Assembly (NCBI GenBank): GCA_016840025.1
Contig: JAEOTF010000037.1
Span: 1-6,950, forward strand
Reading direction: 5' to 3'
Length of the DNA: 6,950 nt
Source: Candidatus Hodarchaeota archaeon
GTDB lineage: Archaea > Asgardarchaeota > Heimdallarchaeia > Hodarchaeales > YT1-039
Shown here in pieces: positions 1-5,045 of the stretch. A program made the position numbers and the translations under genes. Below the pieces are notes generated by a model. The model made no database searches and was not told where the DNA came from. It saw only the letters and a program-made list of their open reading frames with translations. Every line of letters starts with the position of its first letter. The first letter of the stretch is position 1.

Positions 1-68
1 AAATATCGGTTATAAGCGGGATAGTTTTAGTTTGGTCTTCTCATAAGAAAACAGGAGACAAAGCATAA
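1..68 (+). CDS. C-terminal end of a probable membrane-anchored protein (partial)
   Basis: One frame is open from the window edge to TAA at 66-68 and gives 21 complete codons reading ISVISGIVLVW followed by SSHKKTGDKA. A hydrophobic stretch followed by a short basic tail is the usual end of an archaeal protein held by one C-terminal membrane helix, and two other proteins in this window end in a similar way. The helix is cut by the window edge, so its length and the protein's function cannot be judged. A second frame closes at 44-46 and is less protein-like. The call rests only on composition. Confidence 0.35.
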   Translation, partial: ISVISGIVLVWSSHKKTGDKA

Positions 69-121
69 TCCTTGTAAACGTGAAAAAGACTCAATAGTTC
101 CAATGAAAAATTGGTGTTTCA

Positions 122-328
122 ATGGCTCCTAACGTCCATGCTCAACGAGACAAGACAGACGACTATTATGGAATGATTCGCCTTCATAAAGATAAAGAGT
201 ATTTAGTGTGCCCGTTATGTGACAAATTAATCTGTCCCCTCACAAATTTAGACTCAGAGCCTTGTCATCATTGTAAAATTAGAGTACTACCTCCCAAGGA
301 ATATATTGAGGAACATTCATTCTTCTAA
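122..328 (+). CDS. Small zinc-ribbon protein, 68 aa
   Basis: I do not recognise a named family. The protein has CPLC at residues 30-33, another Cys at 38 and CHHC at 48-51, so two CxxC knuckles separated by 14 residues form a compact zinc ribbon; Cys38 and the two His in CHHC are possible extra ligands. There is no signal peptide or membrane segment, so it is probably cytosolic. Proteins of this size often act as nucleic-acid or protein-binding adaptors, but that is inference. The ATG at 122 is preceded by GGTG (113-116) with a 5-nt spacer, which matches part of the archaeal anti-Shine-Dalgarno. It starts about 50 bp after the partial upstream gene and could be co-transcribed with it. The cysteine spacing makes it a real gene rather than a chance frame. 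Confidence 0.7.
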   Translation: MAPNVHAQRDKTDDYYGMIRLHKDKEYLVCPLCDKLICPLTNLDSEPCHHCKIRVLPPKEYIEEHSFF

Positions 329-362
329 GCTTTCTTTCCTACCGAATATTCTCCTCCGAGGA

Positions 363-376
363 CCAAATGTATTTGG
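363..376. terminator. Short hairpin between convergent genes
   Basis: In the 97-bp gap between the zinc-ribbon gene (ending 328) and the minus-strand regulator (ending 426), CCAAA (363-367) and TTTGG (372-376) form a perfect 5-bp stem around TGTA. The sequences around it are pyrimidine-rich on the plus strand (330-343 and 377-420). It may end transcription from either side, but the stem is short and no long T run follows directly. Confidence 0.25.
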
Positions 377-425
377 GTTACTCTCTCAGATCTATCCATT
401 GTTATCATCCTGCTTTAGTTTTCTA

Positions 426-764
426 TTAAATGTTCTTTTTATTGTTTCCTTCTGCAAAAACTATTTTCATAAAGTTCCTATATTTATCAAATGCCTTTTT
501 TCCCTCAATGGTAATTTCTAATGTTGTAACTGGTTTTTTATCTCGAAAAATCTTTTCTACTTTTATATATCCTGCATTTTCCAATTTTGAAATATGAGAC
601 GATAAATTACCCCATGATAGATTTAATTTTCTTTTAAAAAAGATAAAATCGGCGTTTTTTGAAATATAAAGATATGAGATGATTATTAATCTTGAGGGTT
701 CATGGATTATTTTATCGATATTACGATTAAAACGAATATCAGAATCTTGATCCTTCTTTGTCAT
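426..764 (-). CDS. Winged-helix DNA-binding transcriptional regulator
   Basis: This 112-aa protein is essentially one winged helix-turn-helix domain of the Pfam HTH_34 type (MarR/ArsR-like fold). The family hallmarks are visible in order: IHEPSRL at 20-26 opening the first helix, a helix-turn-helix at about 39-66 containing the recognition-helix sequence GNLSSHISKLENAGYI (52-67), and a beta wing at about 68-89 with RDKKPVT and the ITIEG turn. A short charged helix follows. There are no ligand-binding or metal-binding extensions, so the signal it senses is not visible. Its ATG overlaps the stop of the upstream membrane-protein gene by one base (TAATG), which implies translational coupling in one operon. 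It probably represses or tunes that operon; the repeats at 1401-1454 are a candidate target. The fold is secure, the target is inferred. Confidence 0.9.
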   Translation of the reverse strand: MTKKDQDSDIRFNRNIDKIIHEPSRLIIISYLYISKNADFIFFKRKLNLSWGNLSSHISKLENAGYIKVEKIFRDKKPVTTLEITIEGKKAFDKYRNFMKIVFAEGNNKKNI

Positions 765-1372
765 TAAATTCCCTCAAATTGTTCAATTGGGAATTTTTTA
801 ATGATGATTATGAACTTTAAAATTCCAACAAAAAAGACAAAAGATCCTAAGAGAATAAAATAATAGACTAAACGTTCAACAAAACTTGAAAAAATCAGTA
901 ATGAACAAATAAGTCCCAATATCGATGAAACTATACCGAACATAATATAATAGTTAGATCCTGTTCGTTTTATTAAGATAAAACTTATGGCAAACATTAT
1001 CAATCCATAAGTAAAAGGGAGAAAATCTATAAATTCACCCTCGAAAATTATAATGGCTAATATTGTGGTTATTATTGATAAAGGTATTTGTATTAGCATA
1101 ACTGAAGACATTTTTAACAAAAAAACTATCTCATCTTTCGTTTTCAGATTTATCTTGCCTATTCTAGGATAAATCATTTTCTTTCTAATTTTTTCGAGAA
1201 TAAAAAGAGGTAAAGCCATTATTACAGGTAAAAGTACATATGTTATTGGGTTATATCTCATAAATGCTGTTACTATATATAATATCCCAATACACATCTC
1301 AGTTATGCCATCTAGCATTATTTGGCTCCTAGCTTGCTGTTTAATCGATTTTAAATCGACGTTCATTTTCAT
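764..1372 (-). CDS. Six-helix integral membrane protein paired with a winged-helix regulator
   Basis: This 202-aa protein has about six hydrophobic segments, near residues 23-39, 43-60, 84-110, 116-134, 141-162 and 168-191, with a basic loop EKIRKKMIYPRIGK (60-73) after the second. The N-terminal region has DGITEMCIGI (21-30) and the loop has YPRIG; together they resemble a poorly characterised family of bacterial and archaeal membrane proteins with DGxxEIxxG and YPRxG motifs. That resemblance is from memory and was not searched. No transporter, protease or kinase motif is visible. It is the first gene of a two-gene operon, with the winged-helix gene directly downstream and overlapping. ATG at 1372 has GAGG only 4 nt upstream; the ATG at codon 3 (1366) would give a 10-nt spacer and is an alternative start. 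The pairing suggests the regulator controls the level of this membrane protein. Confidence 0.8.
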   Translation of the reverse strand: MKMNVDLKSIKQQARSQIMLDGITEMCIGILYIVTAFMRYNPITYVLLPVIMALPLFILEKIRKKMIYPRIGKINLKTKDEIVFLLKMSSVMLIQIPLSIITTILAIIIFEGEFIDFLPFTYGLIMFAISFILIKRTGSNYYIMFGIVSSILGLICSLLIFSSFVERLVYYFILLGSFVFFVGILKFIIIIKKFPIEQFEGI

Positions 1373-1376
1373 TGTT

Positions 1377-1421
1377 CCTCACTTTTTGATTAAGTACAAT
1401 CTACTTTGCCAACTTAAATAA
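1377..1421 (-). promoter_or_regulatory. Promoter and ribosome binding site of the membrane-protein/regulator operon
   Basis: On the minus strand a TATA-like TTATTTAAG lies at 1421-1413. About 25 nt downstream would place the transcript start near 1391, giving a leader of some 18 nt that contains GAGG (1380-1377) before the ATG at 1372. The elements are spaced as expected for an archaeal promoter. It sits inside the 18-bp repeat array. Confidence 0.5.
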
Positions 1422-1454
1422 CTTTGCATAATTGAAGTACTTTGTTAAATTTAG
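1401..1454. repeat. Three degenerate 18-bp direct repeats across the operon promoter
   Basis: ACTTTG occurs at 1403-1408, 1421-1426 and 1439-1444, exactly 18 bp apart each time. Aligning the three 18-bp units (1401, 1419, 1437) shows further agreement at unit positions 12 (A), 14-15 (TT) and 17 (A). The TATA-like box of the minus-strand operon (1413-1421) lies between copies one and two. Evenly phased repeats over a promoter are typical of operators bound cooperatively by a small winged-helix protein, and the operon encodes one. A chance match of short AT-rich words is possible. Confidence 0.4.
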
Positions 1455-1486
1455 AGATTTATTAAATGATATAATCTGCTCTTAAT

Positions 1487-1617
1487 CAATCCGAACTTAA
1501 TGATTTTTGGGGAGATTCGTGTATGACAACAGGGAAACACCGGGAAAGACCAATTCTAATCAAAATTAGTGTGATTTCTCTGGTTTAAAAGTTATAGGGG
1601 GTGTTTTTCTTTTTTTT
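1487..1617 (+). ncRNA. Candidate structured RNA with terminator-like 3' end, upstream of thyA
   Basis: The stretch from about 1508 to 1605 is richer in G than its surroundings and folds into nested stems. AGGGAAACACC (1531-1541) pairs with GGTGTTTTTCT (1600-1610) over 11 positions including two G-U pairs. Directly inside it, GGGAAA (1542-1547) pairs with TTTCTC (1575-1580), and CTAAT (1556-1560) pairs with ATTAG (1565-1569) around a CAAA loop. Seven T residues follow at 1611-1617, as at an intrinsic terminator. TATA-like sequences at 1457-1465 and 1468-1474 would put the transcript start near 1485-1497. A 21-codon frame starting at ATG 1523, with GGGGAG at 1509-1514, lies inside and ends at 1588, so a leader peptide is an alternative. 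No C/D, H/ACA or known riboswitch motif was found. Boundaries are inferred. Confidence 0.35.
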
Positions 1618-1720
1618 CCATTCGTTATATAGAAGATCTTTCTAATTATGGGTTTTCATAATCCCTGATCACTATAAGTGCAGTTTTTAATCAACAAATT
1701 ATTCTTATCTCTAAACAATT

Positions 1721-1777
1721 ATTTAATATGACGCTTGAATATAAACTTCAAACTGAGAATTCGGTTGTGTTTCCATC
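1721..1777 (+). promoter_or_regulatory. Probable thyA promoter
   Basis: Two TATA-like sequences precede thyA: ATTTAATAT at 1721-1729 and GAATATAAAC at 1738-1747. The second would start transcription near 1768, leaving only about 10 nt before the TTG start, and neither option gives a Shine-Dalgarno match. thyA is therefore probably translated from a very short leader or none. Confidence 0.4.
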
Positions 1778-2527
1778 TTGAATACCGTGGAACAAGATAG
1801 GTTGTTTCTATCCGAGTATAATACTACAATTGTACAAACAGTCCCACCTAAGGCTGTGATTGTTGCTCAAACTATTCCAGACGCTTACTATTTACTAAAT
1901 TGTATGTGTTTTGACTACGGGCTCCGTTTTCGTTATCAACGTAGTAAACCAGAGAATGAGGACGTAGGGGTGGTTTCATTTGAAGGGGAGACGAAATTTA
2001 TAGAAATCGATCTAGCAATAGTAGCACCTAGTCAAGAGCCCCGTAAACATGCCCGTGATCCAAATACTTATGTTTATGCTCGAGATTATGGAATCAAGTA
2101 TTTATTAACGGGCTATAAACAAGACGAAGATTATACTTATGGTGAAAGACTGACTAGTCCCTTTTCTCAGATTGATAAGGTAATTGAAATACTTAAGGAG
2201 AATCCTGGCTCTCGTCAGACGGCGATGACACTTGCCCGTCCTGAAGATTTAGGTATCGCTGATCCCCCTTGCTTACGCTTGATTGATGTCACTATTGTGG
2301 ATGATTATCTGCATCTTTATGGCTATTTCCGTTCTTGGGACCTCTATGGTGCAGCCAACATTAATTTGATGGGATTAAATGACCTTCAGAAGCACATTGC
2401 TCACGAAGTAGGCACGAAAGTAGGAAAAATATCTATCTTTTGTAAAAACGGACATCTCTACCCCTATGCTTTTAAATTTGTTGAGGATTGGATGACCGAT
2501 AAAGATACTCCTATAAATGTCAAATAA
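1778..2527 (+). CDS. thyA: Thymidylate synthase, archaeal (methanogen-like) type
   Basis: Thymidylate synthase methylates dUMP to dTMP with a methylene-tetrahydropterin that also serves as reductant, supplying thymine for DNA in the cytosol. In this 249-aa protein the C-terminal half carries the ThyA signature: YGERL (121-125), the phosphate-binding NPGSRQ with Arg146, the catalytic Cys165 in DPPCLRL, FRSWD (184-188), Asn196 eight residues after that Asp as in E. coli Asn177, and the nucleotide-binding His226 and Tyr228 in NGHLYPY. The first 115 residues lack the bacterial RTGTGT-type loop, as expected for the archaeal subfamily; Leu166 replaces the His that follows the catalytic Cys in E. 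coli. The cofactor could be a folate or a methanopterin. TTG at 1778 is the only sensible start, because an in-frame TGA lies 24 bases upstream and the first internal Met is residue 43. It is transcribed alone. Confidence 0.93.
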   Translation: MNTVEQDRLFLSEYNTTIVQTVPPKAVIVAQTIPDAYYLLNCMCFDYGLRFRYQRSKPENEDVGVVSFEGETKFIEIDLAIVAPSQEPRKHARDPNTYVYARDYGIKYLLTGYKQDEDYTYGERLTSPFSQIDKVIEILKENPGSRQTAMTLARPEDLGIADPPCLRLIDVTIVDDYLHLYGYFRSWDLYGAANINLMGLNDLQKHIAHEVGTKVGKISIFCKNGHLYPYAFKFVEDWMTDKDTPINVK

Positions 2528-2531
2528 TTAT

Positions 2532-2618
2532 GCTAAAAGTACTTTCAATACTTTAATGAGTGAAAAAAGATCTTTTTAGCCTCAACTAACCCTTATATTC
2601 CATTATTTTGGTTTTTTT
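2532..2618 (+). terminator. Inverted repeat and T tract after thyA
   Basis: GCTAAAAG at 2532-2539, five bases after the thyA stop, pairs with CTTTTTAGC at 2572-2580 over at least eight positions. The intervening sequence also contains partly pairing AGTACTTT and AATACTTT words. A run of seven T follows at 2612-2618. The loop is long for a classical hairpin, so either the T tract alone or the combination may end transcription. Confidence 0.4.
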
Positions 2619-2656
2619 ATAAATTTGAACGGGAAATAGCTTCTTTCTGATATCCT

Positions 2657-2681
2657 ATCATGAGCTTCCAATCATGAGCTT
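2657..2681 (+). repeat. 11-bp direct repeat adjoining the TATA box of the next gene
   Basis: ATCATGAGCTT occurs at 2657-2667 and again at 2671-2681, separated by CCA, so the period is 14 bp. Each copy contains the palindrome TCATGA. The second copy overlaps the first bases of the TATA-like box at 2680-2688. This is where an activator or repressor, or the transcription factor B contact, would bind. Which factor uses it is unknown. Confidence 0.45.
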
Positions 2682-2712
2682 ATATAGTAATTTATCGACC
2701 ATCTATTGAGGT
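2680..2712 (+). promoter_or_regulatory. Promoter and ribosome binding site of the 90-aa zinc-ribbon gene
   Basis: CTTATATAG at 2680-2688 is a good archaeal TATA box. Transcription would begin about 2705-2711. GAGGT at 2708-2712 matches the anti-Shine-Dalgarno and lies 7 nt from TTG at 2720, which supports that unusual start codon. The leader would be very short, so the exact transcript start decides whether the site is used. Confidence 0.5.
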
Positions 2713-2719
2713 TTTAAGG

Positions 2720-2992
2720 TTGGAAACTTGTCAGAGCACAGAACATGTAAGGTATTTGGAAATCCCCTGCCACATTGGAAATCTCGTTTTTATTCTCCAC
2801 TATCCGATGTGTCCCCGCTGTCCCAGTGTTTATCTCCACTCTAGACATATCTTCATCAGTACTAGAGACGATCAAGGACGATTCACAGTTTACAAATGTC
2901 CTAGCTGTAATAATCTCTGGATTGATGAAAAGAACGACGCCCTTGACGCTTTTGAATTACTCCCAAATATAACTGCAAAAATGGTTGAGTAG
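2720..2992 (+). CDS. Small zinc-ribbon protein, 90 aa
   Basis: CPRC at 31-34 and CPSC at 60-63 are separated by 25 residues, and the second knuckle runs into NNLWID (64-69). This is the layout of a TFIIS/A2L-type zinc ribbon, in which two CxxC knuckles hold one zinc and an aromatic-rich strand follows. The first 30 residues include extra Cys4 and Cys17 but no further CxxC pair. There is no signal peptide or membrane segment. A nucleic-acid or polymerase-associated role is possible by fold, but nothing specific is visible. TTG at 2720 is chosen because of GAGGT upstream; a start at the internal ATG (2807, MCPRC) would remove the N-terminal third and has no binding site. The gene is monocistronic, with its own promoter and a downstream pyrimidine tract. 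Confidence 0.7.
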   Translation: METCQSTEHVRYLEIPCHIGNLVFILHYPMCPRCPSVYLHSRHIFISTRDDQGRFTVYKCPSCNNLWIDEKNDALDAFELLPNITAKMVE

Positions 2993-3029
2993 AGCACAAA
3001 ACACATTATCCCTAACTTACTTACTTCCA

Positions 3030-3052
3030 TCCTCTCCTTCTTTCCTTTTCTT
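3030..3052 (+). terminator. 23-nt polypyrimidine tract after the zinc-ribbon gene
   Basis: Positions 3030-3052 contain only C and T, ending in TTTTCTT, 37 bp after the stop of the 90-aa gene. Archaeal RNA polymerase stops at T-rich tracts without needing a hairpin, so this is a plausible transcript end. Confidence 0.35.
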
Positions 3053-3386
3053 ATATGTTAATGCTACAAACCTGCTTATATTAGGTCAATAAATAGTTTT
3101 TCATGAAAATACCTCAAAATTCACGTTGTTATAGACCAAGGGATGAATTGACGGTAGCCGCGCTTTTTTCTCAATAATGACGGGCAAAATGGGATGAGAG
3201 AATGTTAAAATTATGGAGTTTAAATAGCAATTCGCCTACAGTTAATCAGCAGTATAAAAACTGTTATATCCCCTCTTTCCTCCTTCCAACCGTCTATAAG
3301 CCTCACATCCACGACCCTGTAGGGTAGGTGGATGATCCCTCTTCTTCCTCCTATGAAATAGTTTCATTTAGATGTAATTATCTCTT
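3053..3386. other. 334-bp gap with no secure gene
   Basis: The gap contains several signals but no convincing gene. A TATA-like CTTATATTA at 3075-3083 lies 24 nt before an ATG at 3103 that opens 24 codons and then hits TAA TGA (3175-3180); the same frame is open again for 48 codons to TAG at 3325. CGG/CCG (3152-3160) followed by six T (3164-3169) is terminator-like. ACAGTT (3238-3243) and AACTGT (3259-3264) form another stem before a polypyrimidine tract. A strong hairpin is listed separately at 3306-3334. A 41-codon frame on the minus strand (3367-3242) arises from the purine-rich complement and is not credited. The picture fits a decayed gene or a spacer with transcript ends. Confidence 0.4.
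3306..3334. repeat. Strong hairpin between two polypyrimidine tracts
   Basis: CATCCAC (3306-3312) pairs with GTGGATG (3328-3334) and ACCCT (3314-3318) with AGGGT (3321-3325), leaving only G against AG as an internal bulge; closing through CCC/GGG leaves a four-base TGTA loop. This is the most GC-rich stem in the window. Pure C/T runs flank it at 3269-3287 (19 nt) and 3336-3352 (17 nt), and both begin with similar TCCC...TC words. It could be a bidirectional transcript end, an RNA processing element or part of a small repeat; the sequence does not decide. Confidence 0.55.
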
Positions 3387-3554
3387 CTAAATGTGATATA
3401 GTATAGCAATTGTTAATACAGCAAAAAAAACGGAATGAGGTATCCAAAGGTCACTAGATATAGTTACTAACAAAATAACAAAGAAAATAAGAGTGGGAAT
3501 TGCAAATATTACTGCCAAAGTCAAGAATTGTACAAAGATTTGGTTTTTTCTCAT
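3387..3554 (-). CDS. Small two-helix membrane protein, 55 aa
   Basis: A minus-strand frame from ATG (3554-3552) to TAG (3389-3387) encodes 55 residues. It begins with the basic MRKNQ, followed by two hydrophobic stretches at about residues 6-32 and 40-54, joined by a short polar turn SSDLWIPHS (33-41). This is the composition of a small membrane protein and is hard to obtain by chance. I do not recognise a family; candidates by type include small regulators of membrane complexes, but that is speculation. A TATA-like TTTATTTATAC lies only about 12 nt upstream of the ATG (3571-3561), too close for a standard promoter of this start; GAATTATTC further up (3602-3594) would give an 18-nt leader. 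It stands alone, with the opposite-strand beta-helix gene starting 277 bp away. Confidence 0.55.
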   Translation of the reverse strand: MRKNQIFVQFLTLAVIFAIPTLIFFVILLVTISSDLWIPHSVFFAVLTIAILYHI

Positions 3555-3800
3555 GTCCTAGTATAAATAAATTGAAAAAAGAGATAGAAATCGAATAATT
3601 CATAGACCAATGGCGATTTACATCGTTTGTACAGACAATTCCATTTCTTTCAGCATCATTTTGGACTTATCTGATAGCCTTATAAGCATATGAAGTTTGA
3701 TTATGTGTTAATATACAGAAACAGTGCTTTAAACTAGTATAACAGTAGAATTTCAAATATATAGACATTGTAAATATTACCTTAATAGATGTCATAAAAA
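3555..3800. other. Spacer between divergent genes, no gene seen
   Basis: This AT-rich stretch separates the 55-aa membrane protein and the beta-helix gene, which are transcribed away from each other. A 27-codon frame at 3610-3693 lacks a ribosome binding site and a correctly placed TATA box and is not credited. No repeat, hairpin or RNA gene stands out. Confidence 0.4.
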
Positions 3801-3830
3801 AGATTTAAAAAGAATTGATGGATGTAAGAG
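3801..3830 (+). promoter_or_regulatory. Promoter of the beta-helix gene, apparently leaderless
   Basis: AGATTTAAAAAG at 3801-3812 is a TATA-like box centred about 25 nt before the ATG at 3831. That puts the transcript start at or next to the start codon, so the mRNA would have essentially no leader. ATGs at 3818 and 3822 are out of frame or stop at once. Confidence 0.5.
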
Positions 3831-5033
3831 ATGAGAAAGTATTCCGTCTCAACTATTTTGATGTATAGTATCTTTCTTACAATTTTTTTAGTTACCTTAA
3901 GTCATAATGGATTAAAACTCCAAACACAATCAGGAGAGAGGATATATAGGTTATCCGAATATGATCCCCCTTTTTTAACACGTATGTCTACTTCGGATTC
4001 GTTTACTCATCATCATCCAATTGAGATAAATTCAGACTCAGAGCTTGAAGCAGTCGCTGTGAGCGGGAAAGGAACAAAAAATGCCCCCTATATTCTCAAG
4101 GGATGGAAAATCACAACTTTGGGAATTGATGGAATCTATATCCGTCATACTACCACCCATTTCATTATTAAAAATTGTTGGATAGAAACTGGAGGAAAAG
4201 GTTCAGCGATTAGCATTGGTATAACTGCAAACGGTACCGTGAGGATTGAAAATAATTTCTGTTACAACAATAAATATGGAATCTTCGTTCATAATTCTAA
4301 TGCATCAAAAATAAAGCATAATATATGTATACAAAACAGTATCTATGGTATTGAGGTTGAAAATCTAGAATCACCTCAAATAATTAATAATACCTGTGTT
4401 AAAGGAGAATTAGGGAATATTCAGCTTTCTGGTACGTATAATTCTGTCGTATCTGAAAATATTTGTGTCCAAAGCTCACGTTCAGGTATTACAAGCAGTA
4501 TGTGGTCAATAGGTAGTATTCTTACTAACAACTTGCTTGCAGAAAATCATGATTATGGGATCTACACCGACTCAGGAAGTAACACTATTTATCGTAATAC
4601 ATTTCTGAACAATGGTTTAGACTCTAAAAAGACATCTCAAGCCTATCAAACTAGTCATAATACTTGGTATAACAGGATATCCCAAGAGGGCAATTACTGG
4701 TCAGATTATAACGGTGTAGGAAGCTATTTGATTGCAGGTTCTACTCAAACCAGTGATCCATACCCTTTAAAGGAGCCTTTACATGAATATATTCCAAGTA
4801 AATATACTTTTAGTAATTTAACTCCTCTTAATGTAGATAGAAATGATTTCCTTTTAATAGGAGATTTACGTAATTGGATTGTCTATCCCTTGGGCGGAAT
4901 TCTCGCGATTAGTAATGGGATGTTCTTGGCTTGGATTTATGAAAAAGCCGCAAAAAAGAAAAAAAATGGAAAAAGGAACGCAGTTTTTCTAAAATACATA
5001 TTAATTAAATCTCAACTAAAAAGAAGGGAATAA
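3831..5033 (+). CDS. Secreted, membrane-anchored right-handed beta-helix (NosD-like repeat) protein
   Basis: The 400-aa protein starts with a signal peptide or anchor (MRKYSVSTILMYSIFLTIFL, 1-20). From about residue 80 to 275 it has repeated PbH1 rungs of the parallel beta-helix type: GKGTKNAPYIL (79-89), then recurring patterns such as IENNFCYNNKYGIFV, IKHNICIQNSIYGIEV and TNNLLAENHDYGIYT, each about 20-24 residues. The region ends with GNYWSDYNGVG (287-297) and DPYPL (309-313), the usual cap of archaeal beta-helix surface proteins. A C-terminal membrane helix lies at about 348-370, followed by a strongly basic tail (KKKK at 375-378). The fold binds or cuts polysaccharide in many families, but no lyase or hydrolase residues are identifiable; NosD-type copper work is not supported, since no nos genes are near. 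It probably faces the cell exterior. It is transcribed alone and converges on the next gene. Confidence 0.85.
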   Translation: MRKYSVSTILMYSIFLTIFLVTLSHNGLKLQTQSGERIYRLSEYDPPFLTRMSTSDSFTHHHPIEINSDSELEAVAVSGKGTKNAPYILKGWKITTLGIDGIYIRHTTTHFIIKNCWIETGGKGSAISIGITANGTVRIENNFCYNNKYGIFVHNSNASKIKHNICIQNSIYGIEVENLESPQIINNTCVKGELGNIQLSGTYNSVVSENICVQSSRSGITSSMWSIGSILTNNLLAENHDYGIYTDSGSNTIYRNTFLNNGLDSKKTSQAYQTSHNTWYNRISQEGNYWSDYNGVGSYLIAGSTQTSDPYPLKEPLHEYIPSKYTFSNLTPLNVDRNDFLLIGDLRNWIVYPLGGILAISNGMFLAWIYEKAAKKKKNGKRNAVFLKYILIKSQLKRRE

Positions 5034-5045
5034 TGATGATATTAT

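Noticed and set aside
306..521. 71-aa plus-strand frame overlapping the zinc-ribbon gene and the regulator
   Set aside because: It is antisense to the winged-helix gene end and lacks a ribosome binding site; its hydrophobicity comes from the T-rich strand.
1487..1617. C/D or H/ACA guide RNA, or a folate riboswitch, in the thyA upstream gap
   Set aside because: No paired C and D boxes, no ACA at a proper 3' position and no match to the known folate riboswitch core that I can recognise.
1645..1662. Inverted repeat ATTATG/CATAAT around a six-base loop
   Set aside because: A six-base AT-rich stem with no T tract or nearby start; expected by chance in sequence of this composition.
2775..2972. 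65-aa frame inside the 90-aa zinc-ribbon gene
   Set aside because: It is a shifted-frame shadow; the CxxC pairs belong to the other frame.
3242..3367. 41-codon minus-strand frame rich in Arg and Lys
   Set aside because: The basic composition is produced by the purine-rich complement of the polypyrimidine tracts and hairpin; no independent support.
3131..3613. ATAGACCAA repeated at about 3131 and 3602
   Set aside because: Two nine-base matches 470 bp apart without shared context; likely chance.
3610..3693. 27-codon frame between the small membrane protein and the beta-helix gene
   Set aside because: No ribosome binding site, no TATA box at a proper distance and no recognisable feature in the peptide.
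3831..5033. Naming the beta-helix gene nosD
   Set aside because: Only the PbH1 repeat fold is shared; there are no nitrous-oxide reductase genes nearby and no copper-binding motif.
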